Source of the DNA: Aquihabitans sp.
Lineage (GTDB): Bacteria; Actinomycetota; Acidimicrobiia; Acidimicrobiales; Iamiaceae
NCBI GenBank assembly: GCA_025353965.1
Contig: JANXNS010000179.1
Location: 1 to 39,561, forward strand
Length of the DNA: 39,561 bases
Reading direction: 5' to 3'
The stretch's first letter is position 1. Each line of letters opens with the position of its first letter. A model generated the notes under the pieces. That model ran no database searches. It saw nothing but the letters and a program-made list of their open reading frames with translations, and was not told where the DNA came from. The translations under genes and the position numbers were made by a program. This document shows, piece by piece, positions 8,443-17,687 of the stretch.

Positions 8443-10721
8443 CAGGCTTGACCGGCCCGGGCCCGAATGATGTTCAGTGCGCCGCCGGCACGGAACCAGC
8501 CGATCTGCTCGTCGTTCATGGTGTGCAGTCCTTCGAAGGAGATGCGGGTGCCGTCGGGCTTGACGATTTCTGCGTAGACCGGCTGGCCGGGGGCGAGGTC
8601 CGCCAGGCCGAGGAACGAGAGTTTGTCGTCCTCTTCGATCTGGTCGTACACGCTGGGGTCCGCAAACGTGAGCGGCAGAACCCCCTGCTTTTTGAGGTTG
8701 GTCTCATGGATGCGGGCGAAGCTGCGGACCAAAATCACCTTGGCCCCACGGAAGCGAGGTTCCATGGCGGCATGTTCGCGAGATGAGCCCTCGCCGTAGT
8801 TTTCGTCGCCCACCGCCACCCAGGACACGCCCGCTTCGTGCAGGTGCTTGGCGATCTCGGGGTAGGCCTTGGTCTGCCCGTCGATCGGGTCCTTACCGGT
8901 GCCATCGGCCTCGGTGAAGGCGTTGATCACCCCGGCGAACAAGTTGCCGGAGATGTTTTCCAGATGGCCCCGATAGGTGAGCCACTTGCCGGCCATGGAG
9001 ATGTGGTCTGTGGTGCATTTGCCGTAGGCCTTGAGCAGCAGGGGGAGTTCGATGAAGTCGTTGCCATCCCAGGCGGCGAACGGCTCCAGCACCTGGAGTC
9101 GGTCAGAGGTGGGCGACACCACGACAGTGATACTGCTGCGGTCTGCGGGCGGCGGCACGAAGGTGTCTGCCCCGGGGTCGAAACCGGCTTCTGGCAGGGT
9201 GATCCCGACTGGTTCGTCCAGCCGGATCTGCTCGCCGTCGGGGGTGGTGAGCGTGTCGGTGGCCGGGTTGAAATCGAGCCGGCCTGCGAGCGCCAGGGCG
9301 ATGACGGTGTCTGGCGAGGTGACGAAGCTGAGCGTGTTGGCCGAGCCATCATTGCGCTTCGGGAAGTTGCGGTTGTACGAGTTGACGATGGTGTTGACCT
9401 TGGAGGGATCCATATCCGGCCGGGACCACTGGCCGATGCACGGGCCGCAGGCATTGGCCAGGACCTCTCCGCCGATCGCTTCTAGGTCGGCCAGTAGGCC
9501 ATCTCGCTCGATGGTGGCTCGGACCTGCTCGGACCCGGGGGTGATGAGGAGTTTGGTTTTGGCCTTGAGTCCGTTGGCCGATGCCTGGCGGGCGATGGAG
9601 GCGGCCCGGGTGATGTCCTCATAGGAGGAGTTGGTGCACGATCCGATGAGAGCGGCGGAGATCTCCAGCGGCCAATCTTTCTCGATGGCGGTGGCGCCGA
9701 TCTCCGAGACCTTGTGCGCGTAGTCCGGCGAGTGGGGGCCGTTGATCAGCGGGGACAGCGTGGACAGGTCGATCTCGATGACCTGGTCGTAGTAGTCCGC
9801 CGGGTTGGCGTAGACCTCGGGGTCCGGGCGCAGGTCTGGCCGAGCGGCCTGGGCGGCGTCGGCGATGGCCTCGCGGCGAGTGGCCCGCAGGTAGGCATCC
9901 ATGGTGTCGTCGTAGGCGAACACGGAAGTAGTAGCGCCAATTTCTGCGCCCATGTTGCAGATAGTGGCCTTACCCGTGCAGGAGATGCTCTCCGCGCCCG
10001 CACCGAAGTACTCCACGATGGCGCCGGTGCCGCCCTTGACGGTGAGGACCCGGGCAACTTCCAAGATCACGTCTTTGGCCGAACTCCAACCGGACAGCGC
10101 CCCGGTGAGGTGGATACCGATGACCTTGGGGAAGCGCACGTTGAACGGGTAGCTGGTCATGACGTCGACCGCGTCGGCGCCGCCGACCCCGATGGCCACC
10201 ATACCCAGACCGCCAGCATTGGGCGTGTGGCTATCGGTGCCGATCATCATCCCGCCCGGAAAGGCGTACTGCTCCAGCACGACTTGGTGGATGATGCCCG
10301 AGCCAGGCTTCCAGAAGCCGATGCCGTACTTGGCTGACACGCTCTCCAGGAAGTCGTAGACCTCCGCGTTGGTGTCGATCGCAACACCGAGATCGATCTT
10401 GGCGCCGACCTTGGCCTGAATGAGGTGATCGCAGTGCACCGTGGTGGGCACCGCTACCTCTGGGAGGCCAGCCGTCATGAACTGCAGCAACGCCATTTGG
10501 GCGGTGGCGTCCTGCATGGCGATCCGGTCCGGATCGAAGTCGGTGTAGCTGATGCCTCGCTCAAGGCCGCCATCCTGCGGGTCACGCAGATGGTTCATCA
10601 AGATCTTCTCGGTGAGCGTGAGCGGCTTGCCGAGCCGTTGGCGGCCGGTGGCCACGCGGTCAGCGAGCTTGGCGTATACCGCTTCAACAAGCTCGATCGG
10701 TGTAGATGCGGTCACGGCCAT
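8442..10721 (-). CDS. acn: Aconitate hydratase (mitochondrial-type)
   Basis: 759 aa; [93 protein letters not shown]. Confidence 0.96.
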   Translation of the reverse strand: MAVTASTPIELVEAVYAKLADRVATGRQRLGKPLTLTEKILMNHLRDPQDGGLERGISYTDFDPDRIAMQDATAQMALLQFMTAGLPEVAVPTTVHCDHLIQAKVGAKIDLGVAIDTNAEVYDFLESVSAKYGIGFWKPGSGIIHQVVLEQYAFPGGMMIGTDSHTPNAGGLGMVAIGVGGADAVDVMTSYPFNVRFPKVIGIHLTGALSGWSSAKDVILEVARVLTVKGGTGAIVEYFGAGAESISCTGKATICNMGAEIGATTSVFAYDDTMDAYLRATRREAIADAAQAARPDLRPDPEVYANPADYYDQVIEIDLSTLSPLINGPHSPDYAHKVSEIGATAIEKDWPLEISAALIGSCTNSSYEDITRAASIARQASANGLKAKTKLLITPGSEQVRATIERDGLLADLEAIGGEVLANACGPCIGQWSRPDMDPSKVNTIVNSYNRNFPKRNDGSANTLSFVTSPDTVIALALAGRLDFNPATDTLTTPDGEQIRLDEPVGITLPEAGFDPGADTFVPPPADRSSITVVVSPTSDRLQVLEPFAAWDGNDFIELPLLLKAYGKCTTDHISMAGKWLTYRGHLENISGNLFAGVINAFTEADGTGKDPIDGQTKAYPEIAKHLHEAGVSWVAVGDENYGEGSSREHAAMEPRFRGAKVILVRSFARIHETNLKKQGVLPLTFADPSVYDQIEEDDKLSFLGLADLAPGQPVYAEIVKPDGTRISFEGLHTMNDEQIGWFRAGGALNIIRARAGQA

Positions 10722-10751
10722 GGGGTCACCTCAGCGTCTTGGGTTTGGTTT

Positions 10752-10775
10752 CGGTAGCCAATGTTTGCGCTACCG
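10752..10775. promoter_or_regulatory. Inverted repeat CGGTAGC-N10-GCTACCG in the acn/gntR divergent intergenic region; candidate operator
   Basis: Perfect 7-bp arms in the approx. 71-bp region between divergent aconitase and GntR/UTRA gene starts. Confidence 0.6.
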
Positions 10776-10792
10776 GGGCCAAGCATACAACT

Positions 10793-11533
10793 ATGAGACA
10801 AGTGCGCACGATCCGGTACCGCGATATTGCCGACGACCTCCGCCAACGATTGGAGGACGGCGAGTTCAACGCGGGCCGGCTCCTGCCGTCCGAATCTGAG
10901 CTGTCGGGACACTACAGCGCCTCCCGAGTGACGATTCGAAAGGCCTTGGAGGCCCTGCGCATCGAGAGCTTGGTCGATGCCCGTCAGGGGTTTGGCTGGT
11001 TCGTGCCTGGCAACACCGTGCGGCAGCCATTGGCCCATCTGGCCACGATCGAAGCCCAGCTCGAGGCCGAGGGCCGCCGCTCTGAACGCAAGATTCTCGA
11101 CTTCGCTTTCGTGCGGCCGCCAGCGCGGGTGCGCTCGATCTTGGGGGTGGACAAGGCGCTGAAGGTTCGGCGCGTGAACTTGGCTGACGGCGAGCCTTTT
11201 GCCCGCGTCACCGTGTGGTGTCCCGGGCAGCTCGGTGCCGGGGTGAGCCGTGCGCAGGTGCAGGAGCAGTCGTTCTACGACCTGCTCCCCGTCACGATCG
11301 GCGGTGCCACCCAAACGATCGGCGCCGACGCCGCCAACGCCACCGATGCGGAACTGCTGCAGATTCCGGTTGGTTCGCCGGTGCTGGTGTGCGAACGAGT
11401 CACCGAGGATCTGGCTGGAGTTCCGGTCCTGATCGGAGAGTACGTCTTCCCCGCCCACCGAACCGAGTTCACTGTGGACCTACCCCACCCTGAGGCCTCG
11501 ATCGCCCCCAGCGGCCTTCGGTTGGTGGAGTAA
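10793..11533 (+). CDS. GntR family transcriptional regulator with UTRA domain (HutC/FarR type)
   Basis: MRQVRTIRYRDIADDLRQRLEDGEFNAGRLLPSESELSGHYSASRVTIRKALEALRIESLV is a GntR wHTH; C-terminal UTRA-like region; ATG at 10793. Confidence 0.92.
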   Translation: MRQVRTIRYRDIADDLRQRLEDGEFNAGRLLPSESELSGHYSASRVTIRKALEALRIESLVDARQGFGWFVPGNTVRQPLAHLATIEAQLEAEGRRSERKILDFAFVRPPARVRSILGVDKALKVRRVNLADGEPFARVTVWCPGQLGAGVSRAQVQEQSFYDLLPVTIGGATQTIGADAANATDAELLQIPVGSPVLVCERVTEDLAGVPVLIGEYVFPAHRTEFTVDLPHPEASIAPSGLRLVE

Positions 11534-11557
11534 CGGACCCGCGAACAGAATGGTCGC

Positions 11558-12853
11558 ATGACCCGTCCTACCCCCTCCGCTGGCGACCGGCATCGCGCCG
11601 GCAATCGGTTTTTGGCCGTGGCCGCCGCCGGCGCGCTCAACACCGCCAACGCTCGCTCGCCATTCGGCCGCCGTGGCCGCTTGGGTACGGTCGGGTTCTT
11701 CCCGGGTTGGCTCACCTCGGAGCTACCGCTCCATGCCATTGGCTGGCAGGTATTGGCAGCCCTTGGCTTCGTTCGCAAAGGTGCGTTGCGTCGGCCCGCG
11801 GGGTGGGTGGGCCTGGGTCTGTCGGCAGCGTCTTGGGCGACGCTGATCAAGATCTGGCGGCAGTCCACCGAAGCCGGTGAGGTGTTTGACGTTGCGTTGC
11901 GTGAAGGTCTGGGCGACGAACTCGATGCCGGCCAGCAGCCAATGGCGCCCCGAGAAGAGGTACAGCTAACCCGCCGTCGAATCGTTCAGGGGCCACTGCA
12001 CAACTGGCGCAAGGCCTACGTGAACGGGCCAAGCCTGAGCTACGGCGACGCTGGTCGACGCAACCAACTCGACATCTGGAAGCGCCCGGATCTGCCGCTC
12101 GATGCCAATGCGCCGGTGCTCGTTCAGGTCCACGGTGGTGGTTGGGTCATCGGCAACAAGGACCAGCAGGCCATGCCGCTCATGGCCCACCTGGCCGACC
12201 GGGGTTGGGTATGCGTCTCGATCAACTACCGGCTCAGCCCGCGGGCCACCTGGCCGGACCAGATCATCGACGTGAAGCGGGCCTTGGCCTGGGTGAAAGC
12301 CAACATCGCCGAGCACGGTGGGGACCCTAACTTCGTCTGCATTTCCGGTGGGTCCGCAGGTGGCCATCTCGCGTCGCTCGCCGCGTTGAGTGCCAACGAA
12401 CCAGCGTTCCAGCCCGGCTTCGAAGAAGCCGACACGTCGGTCGCCGCCGCCGTCCCGTTCTATGGCGTCTACGACTTCACCAACCGCGATGGGACCGGCC
12501 TGGCCAGTATGGAGGACATGTTGGCGCGGCTCGTGTTGAAGTCGAAGTTGGCCGATGCCCGCGAGGTCTGGGACCAGGCCTCCGCCATGAGTTGGGTCGG
12601 CCCCGACGCGCCGCCCTTCTTTGTCATCCACGGTCAGAACGACACGCTAGTTCCGGTCGAGCAGGCCCGCTCCTTTGTGGCCATGCTGCGGGCGGAGTCC
12701 AAGAGCCCGGTGGCCTATGCCGAACTTCCCGGTGCCCAGCATGCGTTTGAAATTTTCGACTCGCCACGCACCCTGTTCACCGCTGGAGCCGTCCACCGGT
12801 TCCTGGAAGCCATCCGCGTGCGTGAAGACCAGGTAGCGAACACCCCGTCCTGA
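11558..12853 (+). CDS. Alpha/beta hydrolase (HSL-like esterase/lipase)
   Basis: VHGGGWVIGNKDQQ oxyanion motif, ISGGSAGGHLASLAAL nucleophile elbow, FFVIHGQNDTLVPVEQA, PGAQHAFEIF. Confidence 0.92.
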   Translation: MTRPTPSAGDRHRAGNRFLAVAAAGALNTANARSPFGRRGRLGTVGFFPGWLTSELPLHAIGWQVLAALGFVRKGALRRPAGWVGLGLSAASWATLIKIWRQSTEAGEVFDVALREGLGDELDAGQQPMAPREEVQLTRRRIVQGPLHNWRKAYVNGPSLSYGDAGRRNQLDIWKRPDLPLDANAPVLVQVHGGGWVIGNKDQQAMPLMAHLADRGWVCVSINYRLSPRATWPDQIIDVKRALAWVKANIAEHGGDPNFVCISGGSAGGHLASLAALSANEPAFQPGFEEADTSVAAAVPFYGVYDFTNRDGTGLASMEDMLARLVLKSKLADAREVWDQASAMSWVGPDAPPFFVIHGQNDTLVPVEQARSFVAMLRAESKSPVAYAELPGAQHAFEIFDSPRTLFTAGAVHRFLEAIRVREDQVANTPS

Positions 12854-12877
12854 GTTCAAGCGTGCTAGTTCTGCCGG

Positions 12878-14737
12878 ATGCCTGACGACGATCCCGGCCC
12901 CGGTTCTCCCCTAGAGATTGTTGCCCCAATGGCGGCAACGGTGTCGGCCCTTCCGGTGGCCGCTGGTGGGGTAGTGGAGTCGGGCATGCCGGTGGTGGTG
13001 CTCGAGGTGATGAAGATGGAGCACCCGCTGACCGCTCCGTTCCGCGCTCGGGTTGTGTCGTTGACGGTGGTGATGGACGGGCCAGTAGTGGCCGGGCAAG
13101 TGGTAGCAGTCCTCGTTCCGGTGGATGCCGAGCGGACTCCCGATCTCGGGACCAAGGCCCCAACAAAGGGGCGAGTGGGGGAGCGGGCCGACCGAGCCGA
13201 GTTGGACCGGCGTCGGACCCTGCTGGCCGACGATGCCCGTCCCGACGCCGTGGCCAAACGCCATGCTCGTGGCCAGCGAACGGCGCGGGAGAACGTGGCC
13301 GACCTTTGTGATCCAGGTTCGTTCCAGGAATACGGCGGCTTCGCGTTCGCCGCCCAAGAAGCCCGTCGTAGCCGGGAGGACCTTCAAGCGCGGACGCCCG
13401 CTGATGGCTTGATCACGGGCATCGGCCGGGTCAATGGAGATCTCGTCTCCGAGCAACAGGCCCGTTGCGCGGTGGTGGCCTACGACTACACCGTGCTGGC
13501 GGGCACGCAGGGCCAGCGCAACCACTACAAGAAGGACCGCATCTTCGAGTTGGCCGAACGCCTCCGGCTGCCCGTCGTCCTGTTCGCCGAAGGCGGGGGT
13601 GGTCGTCCTGGCGATACCGACGTACCGGTGATCGCCGGCCTCGACACGCGTGCGTTTGAGTACTTCGCCCGGCTCTCAGGTCTGGTGCCACTCGTGGGTA
13701 TTGCGGCGGGCCGGTGCTTCGCCGGGAACGCGGCGCTGCTCGGCTGCTGCGACGTCGTAATCGCCACCGCCGATGCAAACATCGGCATGGGAGGGCCCGC
13801 CATGATCGAGGGCGGCGGGCTGGGCGTGTTCCAGCCTGAGGACGTCGGGCCGATTGGGGTGCAGGTCGCCAACGGCGTGGTCGACATTGCGGTGGCCGAC
13901 GAGGCGGAAGCCGTCGCCGTCGCGAAGCAGTACCTGTCTTATTTTCAGGGGAATACCGCCGCAAGCCGGGTCCCGGACCAAACCCTTCTGCGGAACATGA
14001 TTCCGGAGCACCGCAAGACCATCTACGACGTGCGCCAGGTGATCTGGGGGTTGGCCGACGAAGGGTCGGTGCTGGAACTGCGGGCTGGCTTTGGCACCGG
14101 CATCATCACGGCCCTGATTCGGCTGGGCGGACGGCCAATCGGGGTCTTCGCCAATGACCCCGCCGTTCTCGGAGGCGCGATCGACGCCGATGCCGCCGAC
14201 AAGGCCGCCCGGTTCCTCCAGCTTTGCGATGGGCATGACCTCGCAGTCCTGTCGCTCTGCGACACACCCGGCTTCATGGTCGGGCCGCAGGCGGAGGAAA
14301 CAGCCCAGGTTCGACGGTTCTCCCGACTGTTCGTCTCCGGCGCCTCGATCACCGTTCCGTTGGTGACCGTGGTGCTTCGCAAGGGCTATGGCCTCGGCGC
14401 CATGGCCATGGCCGGCGGCAGCTTCAAGGCACCGATCACCACGATCTCGTGGCCTACCGGCGAGTTCGGTGGGATGGGTCTAGAGGGTGCGGTGAAGCTC
14501 GGATACCGGACCGAACTGGAGGCCATCGCCGACCCCGTCGAGCGCCAAGATGCGTTCGATCACCTGGTTGAGGCCGCGTACCGGCGCGGGCAGGCGCTGA
14601 ACATGGCGGCCCACTTGGAGATCGATGACGTGATCGACCCTGCGGAAACCCGAGACCGGGTGATGGCGGCCTTCGCCTCAGCTCCGCCACCGGAGGCTCG
14701 GGCGGGCAAGAAGCGCCCGGGCATCGACCCCTGGTAG
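12878..14737 (+). CDS. Biotin carboxyl carrier domain fused N-terminally to an acyl-CoA carboxylase carboxyltransferase
   Basis: N-term EIVAPMAATVSALPVAAGGVVESGMPVVVLEVMKMEHPLTAPF (biotinyl domain, VMKM); then complete CT: RHARGQRTARENVADLCDPGSFQEYG, HYKKDRIFELA, GRCFAGNAALLGCCDVVIATADANIGMGGPAMIEGGGLG, CDTPGFMVGPQAEE. Confidence 0.9.
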   Translation: MPDDDPGPGSPLEIVAPMAATVSALPVAAGGVVESGMPVVVLEVMKMEHPLTAPFRARVVSLTVVMDGPVVAGQVVAVLVPVDAERTPDLGTKAPTKGRVGERADRAELDRRRTLLADDARPDAVAKRHARGQRTARENVADLCDPGSFQEYGGFAFAAQEARRSREDLQARTPADGLITGIGRVNGDLVSEQQARCAVVAYDYTVLAGTQGQRNHYKKDRIFELAERLRLPVVLFAEGGGGRPGDTDVPVIAGLDTRAFEYFARLSGLVPLVGIAAGRCFAGNAALLGCCDVVIATADANIGMGGPAMIEGGGLGVFQPEDVGPIGVQVANGVVDIAVADEAEAVAVAKQYLSYFQGNTAASRVPDQTLLRNMIPEHRKTIYDVRQVIWGLADEGSVLELRAGFGTGIITALIRLGGRPIGVFANDPAVLGGAIDADAADKAARFLQLCDGHDLAVLSLCDTPGFMVGPQAEETAQVRRFSRLFVSGASITVPLVTVVLRKGYGLGAMAMAGGSFKAPITTISWPTGEFGGMGLEGAVKLGYRTELEAIADPVERQDAFDHLVEAAYRRGQALNMAAHLEIDDVIDPAETRDRVMAAFASAPPPEARAGKKRPGIDPW

Positions 14738-15319
14738 CTAGCCGAGGCCGGCGATCAGGTGGTCTCGGAGGAAGTTGCCAAGGTCCTCAGGATCGTCCAG
14801 GTCGACCGAGACGCCAGGCGTGGTCACCACGGAAACGAGGATCCGCAACACCCACTCCGCCACACGGCGGGGGTCCAGCCCGGCGCGGATCTCGCCGGTG
14901 GCCTGCGCTCTCGCCACGTACGGAACCCAGATCTCGATCCACGGCCCCATGAGGGCGGGAAGGTCCCGGGTGAGCAACATGGCCACTGCTTCCGGCTCGG
15001 TCTCGTCGAGCCCGAGGAGCGCTTGTGCGGGCACATAGGCGCGCACCAAACGGGCGTTGGCCACCAGCCCGTCAAGAAGGGTGGGAGCGGCGTCGAGCAC
15101 CGCCAGGCTCTCCTGCACAAACTCTGCAGTGGCCCGACTGAAGGCCGCCGTGACAAGGTCGTCTTTGGTGGGCCAGTACCGGTAGACGGTCCCGCGGGAG
15201 ACGCCCGCCACCCGAGCGACCTCTTCGATGGTGGTCCGCCGGACCCCGTTGGCGCGGATACACGTGGCCGCAGCGGCTAGGACGAGTTCCTCGGTTGTGG
15301 TGACCGCTGGGGTGGCCAT
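14738..15319 (-). CDS. TetR family transcriptional regulator
   Basis: TTIEEVARVAGVSRGTVYRYWPTKDDLVTAAF HTH; ATG at 15319 (ORF extends to TTG at 15325). Confidence 0.93.
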   Translation of the reverse strand: MATPAVTTTEELVLAAAATCIRANGVRRTTIEEVARVAGVSRGTVYRYWPTKDDLVTAAFSRATAEFVQESLAVLDAAPTLLDGLVANARLVRAYVPAQALLGLDETEPEAVAMLLTRDLPALMGPWIEIWVPYVARAQATGEIRAGLDPRRVAEWVLRILVSVVTTPGVSVDLDDPEDLGNFLRDHLIAGLG

Positions 15320-15327
15320 TGCCAAGA

Positions 15328-15353
15328 TTGTACAGATTCCGTATTCTGTTCAA
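15328..15353. promoter_or_regulatory. Imperfect palindrome TTGTACAGATTCCGTATTCTGTTCAA; candidate TetR operator
   Basis: 10 of 13 symmetric positions complementary; lies between divergent tetR and surE-like genes. Confidence 0.6.
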
Positions 15354-15372
15354 CACCTCAGGAGGGCCAACT

Positions 15373-16236
15373 ATGTCTCATGCTCGTCTCGTACCCGCGT
15401 CCCTAGCCGTCTCGCTCCTACTCGCGCTCACCAGCTGCAGTGGCTCGAGCGGCGGTAGCGATGCTGCCGCCACCACAACCACGCCGGAGAAGGTCAGCAC
15501 CACGACCGCCGCTCCGGCACCGGCCAAGAAGCTCAAGATTTTGGTGAGCAACGATGATGGCTACGGGGCAGAAGGCATAGACACGTTGGTCACCGGGCTG
15601 CAAACGCTCGACAACATCGAGATCACGGTCTTTGCCCCGGTCGACCAGAAGAGTGGAACCGGCGGCAAATTCACCGACGGAAAGCTGGCCGTGACCGACG
15701 TGAAGTTGGACAGTGGCTTCGCCGCCAAAGCCGTCGCCGGCTACCCGGCCGACACCATTCGAGTCGCAGTCGATGATGAAGGCCTGCAGCCCGACCTGGT
15801 GATCGCCGGAGTGAACGAGGGTCAGAACCTCGGCCCGCTGATCGACTACTCGGGCACGGTCGGCGCCGCCCGTGCTGCGGTGGCGCGGGGCATCCCTGCC
15901 CTCGCTACCAGCCAGGGAATCGGCAAACCGCTGGACTACAAGTCCGCCCTCCCGTTCATCTTGGATTGGGTCAACCAGCACCGTGCCGCGCTTTTGGCGG
16001 GCGATGAGCCCGTGGCCGTGACCAACCTCAACTTCCCGACCTGCACGACTGGCAAAATCCGCGGTCTGGCCGTGCTGAAGCCGGATACCGCTGGTAGTGC
16101 CGGGCTGGCACTCAAGGCCGACCAGGACTGTGCCTCCACCGTTGCCCTCGAAGCGGCGGCGGGAGATATCACCGCCTTCAACAACGGCTACGCCACCAGT
16201 TCGGTGATTCCGGACAAGCCGGCGCCCACCAAGTAG
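15373..16236 (+). CDS. SurE-like 5'/3'-nucleotidase, predicted lipoprotein
   Basis: Signal peptide with lipobox LALTSC; SurE motifs KILVSNDDGYGAEGI and GVNEGQNLGPLIDYSGTVGAARAA; ATG at 15373. Confidence 0.9.
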   Translation: MSHARLVPASLAVSLLLALTSCSGSSGGSDAAATTTTPEKVSTTTAAPAPAKKLKILVSNDDGYGAEGIDTLVTGLQTLDNIEITVFAPVDQKSGTGGKFTDGKLAVTDVKLDSGFAAKAVAGYPADTIRVAVDDEGLQPDLVIAGVNEGQNLGPLIDYSGTVGAARAAVARGIPALATSQGIGKPLDYKSALPFILDWVNQHRAALLAGDEPVAVTNLNFPTCTTGKIRGLAVLKPDTAGSAGLALKADQDCASTVALEAAAGDITAFNNGYATSSVIPDKPAPTK

Positions 16237-16245
16237 CGGCTCTGG

Positions 16246-17148
16246 TCAGTAGTGCCAGGGGTACGGGGCCCAGTCGGGGGGACGCTTCTCGAGAAATGAG
16301 TCGCGGCCCTCGGCGGCCTCGTCGGTGCCATAGGCCAGCCGGGTGGCCTCGCCGGCGAATACTTGCTGGCCTACTAGCCCATCGTCGATCAGGTTGAAGG
16401 AGAACTTGAGCATCCGTTGAGCGGTCGGGCTCTTGCCCAAGATCTTGCGGCCCCATTCAAGGCCGACCTTCTCTAGGTCTGCATGGTCGACCACCCGGTT
16501 GACCATGCCCATTTGGTGGGCGTCCTCTGCGGTGTAGGTCTCGCCCAGGAAGAAGATTTCTCGGGCGAACTTCTGGCCCACCTGACGGGCCAGGTAGGCG
16601 GAGCCGAAGCCGCCGTCGAAGCTGGCCACGTCGGCATCGGTTTGGCGGAAGGCGGCATGCTCCCGGCTGGCCAGCGTGAGGTCGCAGACCACGTGGAGGC
16701 TGTGGCCGCCGCCGGCCGCCCACCCCGGGACCAGGCAAATCACGATCTTCGGCATGGTGCGGATGAGCCGCTGGACCTCGAGGATGTGGAGCCTGCCGGA
16801 TTTGCCCGGGTCGATTGTGGCCGCGGTCTCGCCGTCGGCGTAGCGGTAGCCATCCTTGCCGCGGACACGTTGGTCGCCGCCCGAGCAGAACGCCCAGCCG
16901 CCGTCCTTGGGCGAGGGTCCGTTGCCAGTAAGCAACACGCAGCCCACGTCGGCACTTTGGCGGGCGTGGTCCAGTGCTCGGTAGAGCTCGTCCACTGTTG
17001 CCGGGCGAAACGCATTGCGAATTTCCGGTCGGTCAAAGGCAATGCGGACGACGCCCACGTCTACCGCTCGGTGATAGGTGATGTCGACCAAGTCCTCGAA
17101 CCCGGGAACGGGCTTCCAAGCAGCGGGATCGAACAGCTCCGAGACCAT
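16246..17148 (-). CDS. menB: 1,4-dihydroxy-2-naphthoyl-CoA synthase-like crotonase
   Basis: 300 aa; VRIAFDRPEIRNAFRPATVDEL, FCSGGDQRVRGKDGY, PGWAAGGGHSLHVVCDLTLASREHAAFRQTDADVASFDGG, PYPWHY C-terminus typical of MenB. Confidence 0.9.
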   Translation of the reverse strand: MVSELFDPAAWKPVPGFEDLVDITYHRAVDVGVVRIAFDRPEIRNAFRPATVDELYRALDHARQSADVGCVLLTGNGPSPKDGGWAFCSGGDQRVRGKDGYRYADGETAATIDPGKSGRLHILEVQRLIRTMPKIVICLVPGWAAGGGHSLHVVCDLTLASREHAAFRQTDADVASFDGGFGSAYLARQVGQKFAREIFFLGETYTAEDAHQMGMVNRVVDHADLEKVGLEWGRKILGKSPTAQRMLKFSFNLIDDGLVGQQVFAGEATRLAYGTDEAAEGRDSFLEKRPPDWAPYPWHY

Positions 17149-17194
17149 GAGGACTTGTCTAGCCCACCGGTTCGATTGGCCCAGACGGGTGATG

Positions 17195-17211
17195 TCTGAC
17201 GGTGTGTCAGA
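17195..17211. promoter_or_regulatory. Inverted repeat TCTGAC-GGTGT-GTCAGA in menB/SnoaL divergent region
   Basis: Perfect 6-bp arms, 5-nt spacer, just upstream of the SnoaL-like ATG at 17220. Confidence 0.55.
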
Positions 17212-17219
17212 ATCCTGCG

Positions 17220-17687
17220 ATGGACGTCAACGATCTCGTCACCTACCGAGAGCTAGAAGAGCTCAAGTACCGGTACTTCCGGGCGCTGGACCACAAGGAC
17301 TGGGACCTATTCGCCACGATCTTTACGGCGGATGCAACCGCCGTCTACGGCACCCGCTTGGCGTTTACCGGCCCCGGGGACATCGTCTCGTACATGCAAG
17401 AAAATCTCGGCCCCACCATGATCACGCTCCATCAGGTTCACCACCCAGAGTTCACCCTGGATGGCGACAATGCCACCGGGACCTGGTCCCTTATGGACCG
17501 GGTGATCATGACGGAATACCGCTTCGTGCTGGAAGGCATGTCTACCTACCATGATCGCTATCAGCGTGGCGAGGACGGCGTCTGGCGCATCGCCCACACG
17601 GGTTACGAACGGGTCTACGAAACCATGACCTCCTTCGACGACATGCCCAGTTTCAAGCTCACGGCCAACAAGTGGGCCACCGAATAG
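17220..17687 (+). CDS. SnoaL-like / NTF2-like fold protein
   Basis: MDVNDLVTYRELEELKYRYFRALDHKDWDLFATIFTADATAVYG...HQVHHPEFTLDGDNATGTWSLMD typical of SnoaL_4-type proteins. Confidence 0.85.
   Translation: MDVNDLVTYRELEELKYRYFRALDHKDWDLFATIFTADATAVYGTRLAFTGPGDIVSYMQENLGPTMITLHQVHHPEFTLDGDNATGTWSLMDRVIMTEYRFVLEGMSTYHDRYQRGEDGVWRIAHTGYERVYETMTSFDDMPSFKLTANKWATE

Noticed and set aside
8838-9485. 215-aa plus-strand ORF antisense to aconitase
   Set aside because: Lies opposite conserved aconitase motifs; Val/Gly-rich mirror-frame artefact.
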